A stretch of DNA of 35,838 nucleotides, taken from positions 1 through 35,838 of the IMG/VR virus record IMGVR_UViG_3300000117_000096; one strand, 5' to 3'. Shown here piece after piece: positions 1 to 12,600 of the stretch. This DNA is from a virus. The position numbers were made by a program, and so were the translations under genes. Each line of letters starts with the position of its first letter. Within the stretch, counting starts at the first letter, position 1. Below the pieces are notes generated by a model. It had not been told where the DNA came from. It made no database searches and saw only the letters and a program-made list of their open reading frames with translations.

Positions 1-3000
1 CATACCTAAACCATCCATAACACTTTCTACTTGGTTAATACCAGCAGCAGGGGATTCTAAGATACTTAACACCTCACGAGGATTGACAAAAGCTCCTGCT
101 TCTAGCTCTATTCTTGTTCCCATATAAGCAGCAAATTGGTATCCCCAATTATCTTTTTTATCTTCATCATCTGCTAGATTATTTAATAAATTAGCCAACA
201 TAAAAGAAGCGGCAATAAACACAATATCTGCCCAAGCTTTTTTGACATTTTCTCTTTCATAATCTTCTAGATTACTCATAGCCATTGTTGTAAAGTTACC
301 TTTATTAGCAATAAGCCCTTTAATAACTTTGTTAAAGAAAGTTTTATGATACCCTTCTTCCATCTGTCCTGTAGAGTAATTATATCCTTTTTCTTTATAC
401 CTAGCTTCAGCACCTGATAATAACCATCCCCTATGCGTAAGGATTAATCTTCCCCATACATTTCGTTGAAAAGCACTTCTATCAAGGTCTGATATTTTAC
501 CGTCTATCTGGTCATTTATTTGACTAGTAGTGTTTTTAACAATGTCTTCTAATTCTGTATTAATTGCAGATTTATATTTATCTTTAATTTTTACTACACC
601 ATTTACAGCTTCATAAGCATCATATAAAGTAGTACTAGTTGACTCCCACTTAGCCTCAACATCCTCTTTATTTTGCATTTCACTTGTTAATTGTTTCTTA
701 GTCATAAATTTTCCGTCTATAAATTTATAACTGTGGTACATAGAAAGCATTACTTTTCCTTTTATTTTATAATCTACTGCTTCATAAGTACTGTAAACTC
801 CTGAATCAAATAATGCTCTACCAAAAGCATTTTTAGTATTCATATTTTTAAATACATCTGTAGTACTTTTACTGATATTATTATATTCAAATAAAAGTGC
901 AACTTTATTAGTTTTCTTTTTAGAACCTATTTGAGATACAATAGCTGGTAAATTTTTCCATATCTCTTTATCTGCCCATAGTTTATCTTTAGAAGAAAAG
1001 TACTTGCCTGTTACAGCCTCTACATTATTGTAAGCAGTACCCATTACAGCATTTGCAGTATGAGTAAAAGGATTAAAAGCAAGGTTATTACGCCTAACAT
1101 AAGAATTAAAAGAGTCTAATATTTTACTTAAATATAAAGGCTTACCTTTAATCATAATATCCTTACCTCTCCACGACATAGGAGACTCAGAAACCTTCTT
1201 TTTACCGTATAAATGAGTATCTAAAAATACATCCATCATTTGATAGGTATTAGTTTCTATACCTTCTTTTTGAACGTCACCTTTCTTATACTTTCTTTCT
1301 CCTAATACTTCTTTTACTATTAACATGTCATCTGCTAAGTCTATTTTAGACTCAAAATTTGCTGCCATGTCATAATAAGCTACGTACATACTAGTAATAT
1401 CGTCAGTTAAGTTAGTCATATCATCTAACTTTCTATTATAGTGAATAGGAACTGCTTTACTCAGTTCGCTGTCACCATATTCAGTATCGTCTTCTTGTCT
1501 TAGACCTGTTTCTTTTACTAATTCTTTTATATTAGAAAATATTCCTTGCTCCTTAGACTTTAATCTGTCAAGTAAATCTTTTCTTATCTGAGGCATAAAG
1601 AATTTACTACGTTGATGTCCTTTAGGTAACATATCAGTAGCCTCTTCTTTTATTTCTAGTAGTTTATTATAATATTCTTTTTGTTTACCTGTTATAGTTT
1701 TAAATACAGGATTTAAATACTTATTAGCAGGAGACTTACTTTGCATATTATAATTTTCTCTATAAAAAGTTTTCCAAAGGTCTGTGTATACTGCACTGTC
1801 TCTATCAGATAAGTATTGTTTATCTATTTCATTATAGTTTTCAGCACCTAATGCTTTTGTAATAGCCTTTTTAGTTTTTTCCATTTCTCCATAAAACTCA
1901 CCATTGTTATATTTAGAAATTAAATTACCTGTTTTTTTACCTTTATTTTTTCCTGTAGTATATTTTTCATAGAATTTACCAAAATCTTTAAACCCTGTTT
2001 GCTCTAGTTCTACATGAATATTAGAAAGTTCCTTACCTTTGCTTAACACTTTTCTTTCAACAGCGTTTTTAGCTTTTTTAAACATGTCATAAACTATATT
2101 TAAAATCTCTTCAGAAGCGTGTCCCATACTTAATAAGTGTCTTCTTATTGGAGAAGTGTCTTTATCAGTCATTTTTAACAACTCTTCAGCTACATTGTTT
2201 CCAGATTTAGTATTTTTTTCTATAATTGCTGCTGCTGTTTTAGCTTTAGTTCTATTATAAAATAATTTAATTTTAGCAATAGTAGAATACACTTCTTCAG
2301 CTGCTTCATACACTGCTCTTCCTTCTTCGGTATTTTGAATATTAATATCATCAGCAAAGAAACCTAATAAATCAGCTAAAGTATTTTCATGAGTAACAAT
2401 AAAATCATTTATATCACGTAAAACAGAAGAACTTAAAACTTCTAAGTCGTTATTAGTTCTATATGCATTAATAATTTCTATAAGACTACTAGCCTCAATA
2501 GCAGCAGTATCAACATAGTAACCTATACCTGCAACAGCTTGTTTATTCATAATAGCAAATTTTATATCTTTAATAGTGTCTTTTATTAAAGATACGTCTC
2601 CTTCTGGAGTAAACTTTCTTTGCAGCTTTTTTAAACGTATTTTAAGTACTTCTAAAGATTTTTCAGCTTTTTCTATAGCTTCATCTTTCTTTTTATTTGT
2701 TTTTTGTTTGTATATTCCTAAATTAACCAAGTTAGCTGTACTTCCTGCTAATTTATTACTTACAATATCTTTTGCTATAGAGCCTGTAATTTCATTTACT
2801 TCTGTTATAAATTCATTTCTATCTATTTTCTTAAATAAACTCTTTATACGGTTCCAAATTCTACCTATAACACCTTTTATCCTATCATTAGTTTCAGTGC
2901 CTGTAAGTTGCTTAGAAACAGCTTTACCAATAGCTTCTTTTTTTATTTTAAGTATATTAGGACCAACTACTTCACCTTTTTTATTTTTTAATTGATAATC

Positions 3001-3603
3001 TACATCGTCTTTATATTCATTATAAGTCTCTCTATAAATAGGAGTTTCTTCTATAATATCTAATAGGCGTTTAACCATTGGATTATTACTTCCTAATAAC
3101 TCTATCGCAATATGAGCAGCCTCCTCTGGTAAAGTACTAAAATCAGCTTCTTTTTTAGATACTAATATAAGCCTATTAGCAATATCAGCAATAGCTACTG
3201 CATCATAGCCTCTTTCTTTAAGTGTTTCTACAAACTCTACAGAAATACCATAGCTTGATAAAAAAGTTTTAAGTTTAGCTTCTAACTCTACGTCAATTTC
3301 TTGCTTGTTTTTATTAGGTTTTTTCTGTTTATAGATACCCTCACCATTCTCAAGATAGTCTTTAGCATAATCTATTTGCTTAAACATCTCGCTATTAGGA
3401 ATAGCTTTTTTACCTCCCTCTTCTTCAAAGAAAAGTTGTCCGTCTACATTATAGTCTTTCTTAGCTTTTATACTAAATTTTCTATTAGCTTGTCTAAACT
3501 TAGGTAAGTTTTTAATACTAAGCGTACTGTCTATTAGACCGTTAGTTCTGAACCATGCTTTAGTAGCTGATTCTGTGTTATTAAATGCACAATTCTTTGC
3601 CAT
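1..3603 (-). CDS. Giant virion internal (cargo) protein, 3' end beyond the window
   Basis: Reading the minus strand from the ATG at 3603-3601 gives 1201 codons with no stop down to base 1, so the gene continues off the window and its C-terminus is missing. It begins MAKNCAFNNTESATKAWF. The start lies 11 bases after the TAA of the RNA polymerase gene, with a weak purine-rich AAAAGA upstream. The protein is Lys/Glu-rich and mostly helical. Residues 150-170 contain LPEEAAHIAIELLG, a Glu-rich stretch around H164 that recalls a zincin-type helix but is not a classical HExxH. A hydrophobic segment (DIVFIAASFMLANLL) lies near residue 1130. Its position last in the cargo cassette, next to the virion polymerase, suggests a packaged internal protein or RNA polymerase-associated subunit. 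That role is inferred; I recognise only the general resemblance to crAss-like giant proteins. Confidence 0.8.
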   Translation of the reverse strand, partial: MAKNCAFNNTESATKAWFRTNGLIDSTLSIKNLPKFRQANRKFSIKAKKDYNVDGQLFFEEEGGKKAIPNSEMFKQIDYAKDYLENGEGIYKQKKPNKNKQEIDVELEAKLKTFLSSYGISVEFVETLKERGYDAVAIADIANRLILVSKKEADFSTLPEEAAHIAIELLGSNNPMVKRLLDIIEETPIYRETYNEYKDDVDYQLKNKKGEVVGPNILKIKKEAIGKAVSKQLTGTETNDRIKGVIGRIWNRIKSLFKKIDRNEFITEVNEITGSIAKDIVSNKLAGSTANLVNLGIYKQKTNKKKDEAIEKAEKSLEVLKIRLKKLQRKFTPEGDVSLIKDTIKDIKFAIMNKQAVAGIGYYVDTAAIEASSLIEIINAYRTNNDLEVLSSSVLRDINDFIVTHENTLADLLGFFADDINIQNTEEGRAVYEAAEEVYSTIAKIKLFYNRTKAKTAAAIIEKNTKSGNNVAEELLKMTDKDTSPIRRHLLSMGHASEEILNIVYDMFKKAKNAVERKVLSKGKELSNIHVELEQTGFKDFGKFYEKYTTGKNKGKKTGNLISKYNNGEFYGEMEKTKKAITKALGAENYNEIDKQYLSDRDSAVYTDLWKTFYRENYNMQSKSPANKYLNPVFKTITGKQKEYYNKLLEIKEEATDMLPKGHQRSKFFMPQIRKDLLDRLKSKEQGIFSNIKELVKETGLRQEDDTEYGDSELSKAVPIHYNRKLDDMTNLTDDITSMYVAYYDMAANFESKIDLADDMLIVKEVLGERKYKKGDVQKEGIETNTYQMMDVFLDTHLYGKKKVSESPMSWRGKDIMIKGKPLYLSKILDSFNSYVRRNNLAFNPFTHTANAVMGTAYNNVEAVTGKYFSSKDKLWADKEIWKNLPAIVSQIGSKKKTNKVALLFEYNNISKSTTDVFKNMNTKNAFGRALFDSGVYSTYEAVDYKIKGKVMLSMYHSYKFIDGKFMTKKQLTSEMQNKEDVEAKWESTSTTLYDAYEAVNGVVKIKDKYKSAINTELEDIVKNTTSQINDQIDGKISDLDRSAFQRNVWGRLILTHRGWLLSGAEARYKEKGYNYSTGQMEEGYHKTFFNKVIKGLIANKGNFTTMAMSNLEDYERENVKKAWADIVFIAASFMLANLLNNLADDEDKKDNWGYQFAAYMGTRIELEAGAFVNPREVLSILESPAAGINQVESVMDGLGM

Positions 3604-3614
3604 ATTCTTTTATT

Positions 3615-6600
3615 TTAACATTCTTCAAAAGGATTGTTAGAGTCATTATCTATGTTTTTCCACTTCTTAAGTTCCTCTGCGTCTAACTCTTCTGTAGGTA
3701 TACCAAAAGCAGCGGAGGCATCACTTGTAGAAGGTTTAGGAGTAGCTACTTGTTCTTCACTTCTATTGTAAAGACTTAAAATAGCTCTTCTATTTCCGTT
3801 TTCTGGTCCCCAGTTCATTATTTTGCCAGTTACACTTGATATAATTTGCTCTTTATTGTTTACTATATAGTCAGTACCTTTAAAAGTAACTTTTTTAGCT
3901 CTTCCTTCTTTAATCGCTAGGTTAGCAAATATTTTATTTCTATCAACACTGTCTGTTTTAAATACCTCTTGTTTTTTAGAGTTAAATATTTTGTTTCCTG
4001 ATATAGTATATAACTGTTTCTTTTTTCCTTTAGGGGTATAAGTAACATTTTTAATAACACTACTTGACACATTAAAATCAAACCCTATTTCCTCTAATAT
4101 TTTTTTATTACTATCTGTATCTTGTACATTATTTAAAGTAATAGGTAACTCTAGACTAATATCTTTTTTACTTGATACCGCACCTCCAGGTACTCCAGTC
4201 ATCGGGAGTCTTAATCCTCCCTTTAGCTCAAGTATTTGCCAACCGTTTGGCAGCTGAGTACCTTTTGCATCAGAATAATATTTTGTAGCTATTAAATTAA
4301 CATTAGGTTGATTTTTAATGTCTATTTTATATCCTTTAATACCAACTGTACCATTTTCTTGATTTCCTTCTATAAATACTTCAAAAGTTTCTAATTTATT
4401 ACTTACTGTAATATCTTCTGGTTTAAAGTCTACAACACTTGTTTCAACCTCAGTAGTTTGCTGTGTTGGTTGTGTGTTTAATTTACCAGTGTCAAACCAT
4501 TCTTTACTAAAAATAATATTAGAAGGAATATTACCAGCTGCATTAAACATTTCAATCATTTCTAACCCTGTATAACCATTTAAAGAAGCTTGTGTAGTAT
4601 TCCTATAAGCTACTTTAAATTCTTTATTAGGATTTTGTTTAGCTACATCATATAAAGATTTAATAGATTCTGTAATTTTTTCAGGAGAAATAGATTGTAA
4701 ACCTCTATTTTCTTTTACTCTTAAATCTTTAGTAGGTAAAGCATAAGCATTACCTTGTAAACCTTCCCCTTGACCATACTTAGCCCCAAATTGGTTTTTA
4801 GCGATTTTAGCAGCTCCTGCACCATGTCTGCCTTCTGGATTACTTCCAAATACAAATACTGTATTAGGTTCTGGAGTTATATTACCTTCATAATATTTAA
4901 CCTCACTAGTTTGTGGTGCTGAAGATTTTAATTGGTCTGCATATTCCTTTGGAAAAACATCCTCTATATCTTCTTTACTTAAAGCAAGTGATTCTATAGA
5001 TACTTTTGCAATATCTGTACTTTGACCTTTCTCAGGATACCACACTTGTATAGGAAGTAAACTAATTGTATCAAATTCAATCTCTTCATTAAGATTTGTT
5101 AATATAGCACTTGCATTTTGTTGTTTACTATATCCATCTGCTTTTGAAGGTTTGCCGTTCCAAGATTTACCTAATTTACCTTCAGGTGTTTGCTTATATT
5201 TATTATTAGGGTCTACTCTTACAGTTTTAAAATCTACCAAATGTTTTTCACCTGTTTTGTGATTTAGAACAACCATGTCCATTTCAGTTGCAATACCATA
5301 AGAAAGTTTTCTATCTTTAGGTGAAGTTATGGCTTTATCTATATCTTTCTGAGAAGCTTGTATATTACTACTTATAAAAAGACCTTCTGTTAAAAACTCT
5401 ATATTATCTAAACTTCCATTTTCATCTTTCCACTGATTTTTATATTCTTCTGCAGTTTCTATTAATTGATTAAAAGCATCTTCAGTTAAGTTTTTTGCTA
5501 TGTCTTTTGTATATTCCAAATCTTTTCCTGCAAAAAAGTCTCTTAAAACTTTATCCGACTTATTACCAATAGGTATAGCTCCTGTATATAGCCCTTCTTC
5601 GTCTTTAAATTCAGAAGGATTAACTATTGAAGAAAGTCCTATGTATCTATTACCGTCTTTATCTTCGTAATATCTATCTTCACCCTTATTTACTAACTCT
5701 ATTTCTTTAGGATTAGAGGTTAAAATTTCTTTAACTTTCTCAGTTGTTATTTTCTTTTGCGAAGGTACAACTTTTTCTCCAATTTTCCTATTGTTTTTCT
5801 TTTTTATTTTGTTTAATTTTTCTCTTCCTTCTGCAGATAAATTATTTTCTGCTTCTTCTATACTTTGCATATGGATAGAATCTTCAAGACCTAAAGATTT
5901 TAACACGTTTTTTAAACTTTCAACACTACCAGAACGCCAAGGAATAACTTCTCCTTCAAAATTAAATTCTATTACATTTTCTTTTACAACAGTTTTTCTC
6001 ATGTGAGAAGTATATTCATCTGTATGTTTTTTAAAGTATTCAAATTCTTCTTCTGATATGTTTACATCGTCTTCTATGTTATTTAAAAATTCTTTGTAAG
6101 AAAGTATTTTAAGTTCGTTTTTAGCATAATTTTTAGCTATTTCAGTAAATGCTTTTCTAGTTTTTAAATCAAGTTTAATAGTTTCATTTAAGTACCCTCT
6201 TTTACCTGCTTTAGCCATAGGATAGTAGTAAGCAACTGTAGGAGTACTTGTAAAAGTATTAAGAAGCATAAGAGACTGATTAGCTCCGTCTTTTATTTTA
6301 ATTACTTTTTTAAATACTTTTTTACCTTCTTTGTTTGTGGTAAAAATATTGCTAAGTTTTAACTCCTCACTTTTACTATCTATTCTTAAAGATACAGGAG
6401 TACCGTTACTGTCTCTTTTAAGATGCAGACGGTCTACATAATCTATATCATCTTTTAAAGTATATACAAAGTTGTATCTATCATAGTTATTACGTAAAAA
6501 AGATAATTTAAAATCATTATAAGCTTCTACATCGTTTTTTCTATCGTCTATCTCTTGTTTAAGAAAGTCTTGAAATTTAAGACCTTTAGAGTCTGTTAAA

Positions 6601-9600
6601 TTACTGAAAAAAGAAATAGGAACTAAGTGATTAAAACTACTAGGAGTAAATACAAATCCGCTATTTAAAAAAGAATATTTAATTAGTTTTTCAGCAAACT
6701 CTTTATACTTAGGATTTTCTAATAGTTCTTCAAAATGTTCTTCTATCTCTTCTTTTTGTTCTGGAGAAAGTTTAGAAGTATTATTAAACTCTAATCTACT
6801 TAAAGAAACAGGTAATGGAACATCATTGTTTATATTAGCAAGTATATCGCTTTCAGTTATTTCTATCTCTTCTGTTACTACATCAAGATTTTTAGTAAAT
6901 ATATTTTCATTTTTTAAATAAGGGTCGTTATTAATTTCTTTCAAAACTTCTGCTGGAAAAGAATACAACATATTTTCCATCTCTTGTTGGTTTGATTGAA
7001 AAAATTCATACCCTGAACCTATATAAGACAGTAAAGAATAATTAATAAACTCTATTTCTTTTTCAGTAAGGTCAAAACCTTTATTTTGCTTAAATTCATT
7101 TTTAATAGCTTTAAAAGGTGTATTTAACCATGGAAAATATTCTTTCATTTTTTCCATAGGCTTAAGAATACCTTCTTCTGTAAAAGCACTTAACATAGTG
7201 TAAGTATCAGAATTAAATAAGTCTGAAACTCCTTGTAATTTTTTATCTAAAATAGCTTCATCATACTTATCTCTAAAGACCTCAGCATTTGCTATAGTAG
7301 GTCCAAACCCTTTAGAATCAGCTCTAGTTGCAGCTACTAAGTTCTGTAAAGATTTAGCGTTGTCTCTATGTGATTCAAATAATCTAAGTACAGCTAGTTG
7401 ACTATTAGCGTCTGCGTTTTCTCCTGCTTCAACCATTTCTGTAAGACCGTGGTACTCTAAGCCTTTGCTTATAAACCTGTCTTCTTGCATGTTTACATAA
7501 ATGTATTTTCCATCCTCAGTAAATCTATCTGTGGCTCCATACTGCATAAGTTCATTAGCGAGTTCTTCTACTATACCGTCATACATATACTCTTTACCTC
7601 CATTATTTAAAAATTCTGAAGATAATCTACGAATAATAGGTTGATTTAAAAACATTGCTATAGTTCTTAAATCAAATCCTGTTCTAATTAAAGCAGCGGC
7701 TACATCAGCAGTAAAAGTATTAATATTTAAATCAGTAAGTACAGGGTCTTTAGCGTTATCAACAGAAGCAGCTAAAAACTGTGCTAATGTGTTGGAGATT
7801 AAAGTCCTGTCTTTTTTAGTACTATTTAAAGTATCTTGACGATTTAAGTTTTTACTAGTCATTCCTCCTAACATCATAGGAAAAGAAAAACGCACATCAC
7901 TATGCTGTAACATAGCATGACTAACATTGTGATTAGCAAAAATACCAATAAGGTCTGCACCATTCATGTTTCTAGAAAATAATTCTAACTGACTAGAAGG
8001 CATGTGCATTTTAATTTTTGAAGAGGCTCTTCCTGAAATAGTGTTTAATTCTTTTTTAAGGTCTTGAAGCTGGATAAAGTTACCTGGAGTTATAATCTCT
8101 TCAGCATGAGCAGGGTCTTGTAATATGCCCTTCATAATCTCAAGCATATAATTATTTCTAGCTTTTTTATCTTTTTTAGTAGGAGTTATGTATTCTATTT
8201 CTTGAAAAGAAGTATAAACCTCATCTACTGCTTGTTTAATATCCTTATTAACACCTTCTAAATTAACTTCAGAAGTCTCTAATACAAGGCTTAATTGTTT
8301 CTTAGTTAAACCTGGAAACTCTTGCTGTATATATTTAGTTAACGCGTCAAACTTTAAATTTACCTTAAATTCAGGCATCATTATATAAAGTTTATCAATA
8401 TCAAAATCTGTACCTGCTCTTTTAGTAATATCAGCAGGTAACATAGCAACGCCCCCTGCTTCTTTAGGAGAAAATCCTACTACTTTAATAATAGGCATAG
8501 AGTATTTATCCTCTGTTGGAATACGGAAACCAATAAGTTCTCTAAGTTTTTCGGGTACTTTACTGATATCTACTTGACCGTCTTCAAGTGTTGGAAAATA
8601 TTCTTTAGACCACCAAGGCAGAATAGCTTCCATTTCTTTAATATACTCTTGTTTCTTGCCCTCTTTATCTGTTCTTTCTCCAAATACCACATTAAGTTCT
8701 TCAGAAAAACCAAAATCAGATAATTGTACAAAAGAACCTCCTTTAATTTTTTGTTTAGTTACTCTATTCTTAAACAAACTAGTCATTAAAGCTTCATTTC
8801 TTTTTGCAGATAAAGGAAAATATAAAGGAAACTCAAATTTTCCTTCTGTATTTAATTCAATAGCATCAAGATATTTTTGTCCTAGACCTCTTTCAAGTAT
8901 TTCGTCCTCAAGTAAAGAAGCTAATTTTTCTCTGTTTTCAGGTTTAAATAGTTCTGCTAATTCATCATACTCTTCGATAACATTAGCACTTACTAGTTCA
9001 TTAAATAACTTAGAAACATCTTCAGACCTTACTTTCTTTCCTTGTATATTGTACTCATAATCTTTTTCAGCTAAATTTGCTAAAATTAATCTTCTTATTT
9101 GAGTACCTACTGTAATAGTAGTATCTACGTGATGCTCAGGAACTGCTAACTGTATTCTATAGTCTTCATTGTTTAATTCAACAAAGTTTTTATCCACTAA
9201 TTTTTTAATATCAACCCCGTCTTTAAATACACTGTTTAAAGGCATTATATTGTGAGCTCCTACCTTAACAGCGGATTCAAACTGAACAGAGCTTACGCCT
9301 TCTTTAAACATATCTAAAATAGTTTCTAGTTTTTTATTACCTTTAACCATTTGAGGTAGTAATAAAAATTCAGAGTTTTTATTTTGTACAGGCACTATAG
9401 TACTATTATTTAAAGTTTTGCCATACATAAAAGGTTTAATAGGCTGTGCAACTAATTGTAGTTGTTCTTCAGTAGCTACTCCTGCTTCTAAATCTGCATA
9501 TGCTGCATCTTCTTTAGTTCCCCATGTGCCCATTCCTCTACGTATACTTCTGTATCTTTTTAAAGAAATATAAGCCTGTGCATCAGTAGCATTTACATCT

Positions 9601-12600
9601 TCATATTGAGCTAATATAGCTTTTGAGTGAACAGAGTCTTTAAGTATTTCTTTGTATTCGTTATATACTTTAGATTTAGCTATTTCATCTTGCAGGTATA
9701 TAGTTTTATAAGTTGCTGAATCCATTTCAGAAATATCTAAAATATTACCAGGATTAGTTATTTGTTTATGTCTTTTAGATAAATCTTCGTCATTTTTATA
9801 AAACGCAGTGTCTCCTGAAAATAGTTGTAGCATTTGTATATTAGCTAAAGTACTATTATAAGCATACGCTTCTACAAAATTAGCAGGATTATTATACCCA
9901 AAATAATCAGAAACACCTGATTCAAAATAAGAAGCTCCTTCTGTTTCTGAAAGTATACGTAAATCTTGTAATTGTTTAGTAGTAGCTTCTATTTCTTTAG
10001 CCATATTTTTAGCAATAACCTCTTTAACTTTTTCTTTATTGCTAATAGCTATGTTTTCAAGCCCTTCAAAATAATGAAATTGCAATCCTTTAGCAGCTGC
10101 TTTTTGTTCTGAAGATATTCCTGACTTTCCTGTTTTATTTTCTCCAGAGTAGTGGTAATTTAAAATAAGTTTATTATCAGGTAAAGTTCTTTGTTCTTCT
10201 TTAACTTTCTTTATTCTTTCAGACTCTTGAAGTGCTACTTGATATAAATGTTCAAGAGATTCTTCAACTGTATACTTTTTAAAAGAAATTAAATTCATTT
10301 GAGGAGCATCTGCTAAAATAGGAGACACATAATAACCCCATTCACTGTTACCTTCGTTAGACCAAAGATTAAGTTCTGCAGCTTTTCTTTCAAAGTCAGA
10401 CATTTTACTGTACTGTACTCCTGTATCTGCACCTTTTTCTTTATACCCATCAAGAACTTTTCTTTGAAATAAATTTCTATTTTCTTTAGATTTAAGAAGT
10501 TCTTTTAACCACAAGTGTCTTTTATAAAATTTATCTTGTTTATAAAAATCAATTACATTTTTATAGTTTTTACCTTTAAGTTTATGAACTAAACTAGATA
10601 TGTGATTAGGAGCTACAGTAGCAAATACTTGTTTACCGTTTACATTAATAAGAGCTTGCTCACTTAAAGTATCTCTATTTTCAATAGCTGCTTGCAGAAA
10701 AGGTCTTAAAGCTTTTGTTTCATTTTGAGTACTAATAGAAAAAGGATTATTTCCTTTTAATATACTTGGAAATACAGTATTTAGAATACCATTTTCTCCT
10801 GTAAAGTAACTAGCAAAAACATCTTCAGCAGGTATAACAACACCGTTTTCTTTCTTTTCCTGAAATAATGACTTAACTTCAGCAGGATTTATTGCTATTC
10901 CTGCTTTGAATAGTTTAGAAGCAATAGTACGAGCGTGATTATTACTTATCTCTCCTTCATTTTTTATTTTTCTTAACGCCCCTTCTATAGATTTTTGAGC
11001 ATTTTCAACATTCTTTTTAGCAGCAGGACTTAGTTTGTTTTTATTATTACGATTATTTAGTATAAACAAACTATTCCACTCAGACATTAAAGTCATATTA
11101 GGATTACGCCTATTAGAGTCTATAAAATTATGTCTAGTTGAAAAACCACCTTTACCAGTGTAGTCTTCTTTTTGTAATAAAAGATATTCTACTTGTTGAG
11201 TAGCCATAGTAGAAAAGAATGCTGCTTTAAATTCTTTGTCTGTTTTTATTAAATCTATAACTTTTTCTGCATAAGGTTTAGATTTAACCATACTCTCTAA
11301 AGTCTCTACCATCTCATCTATAGTAGTATGTTCTTTTAGTCTGCTTTTTAAAGTATTAAAAGCTTCATCAAATGCTATACGTTTTGGGTATCCAAGAGTA
11401 TCAAGTTCTTCTATTAGTTCTCCTTTTTCATTTAATGTAACAGCGTCTAATTTAGCTAAAAAATTCTTTACTTTATAAGTAGTAGTATCTTTAGTAGAAA
11501 GACTTGCTCTACCTACTTGCCAAGCTTCAAAAGATTCCGTTATATCTTCATCTACCTCTAAATTTTCTCCTTCTTGTACGGCTCCTTCTTCTATGCTTTG
11601 TTTAAGAGTGGCTTTTATACCATATTTACGTAAAGAATTAACAGCTTCTTTTAAAAGAGGACCTCCTATTAAACTACCGTCTACGTCTTCTCCTGCTGCT
11701 AAGTTATTTAGTGCTAAAATTAATTGGTCTTCTTGGTATTTATATTCAGCATTATCAGGAAATGCAGCCACATCTTGTTCTACATCTTCTAAAAGACTTT
11801 CTAGTTGACTATAAGCACTGTCTTCATCTGTTCCTAGATATAATTCATGCAAGGAAACTGCTTTAATAATCTCAACGTCTGTCATAGTAGGATTAGCCTT
11901 TGCATAGTCTGCAATAGCATCTAATACAAAAGTATTAATCATATCTATTCTATCTCTCTTTTCAACAGGAGACATTCCAGGGATTTTCCACCTTGTTACA
12001 GGGCTAAAAGTTGGAATTGATTTACGAAGTTTACCTAGAGAGTTTCTACCATAATAACCTTCATTAATCGCTTTAAATAAATCATTAATACCTGAAGAAT
12101 TTTTGCCTGTTATTTGTCTAATAAACCTACCTAGGTTTTTAAATAACCTTTTAATTCCTGCTACTAATCCTTTTTTTGGTGTATTAGAAAGTACGTACTC
12201 TGCAAAATCATCAGCTAAAGCCTCTTCTAGTTCTACTTCTGTTTGTAGTCCATATTGAGCTTGTGCCTCTACTAAAAGAGCTGCTCTTTGCTTTTCATTA
12301 AGATATAAATGAAATACTGCGTGAAAAGCTTCGTGATAAGCTGTACCTTCTCCTGCATTGTTAGCTATATAAGTAGCTGCATTTTTAAAGACGCCCCAAG
12401 CCTCTCTACCTCCTGAATCAGCAATGTTACTAATATCCTCTACTACATACATAGGAACATTAGGTAAATTCTGTTTCATCCAAGCACCTGCTTTAGCTTT
12501 GTCCCATTTTTTATAATCACCGTCTTTTACAGCTATTTTATGTCTTATTGTAGGTTTACCTAGTTTTTTACTTTTTTTAGTTTTTCCACTTTTCTTTCTT

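Noticed and set aside
2576-3507. Plus-strand open frames of 139 and 68 codons.
   Set aside because: They are shadows of the minus-strand giant gene at 1-3603, with Phe/Leu/Ser-rich products typical of reversed AT-rich coding DNA.
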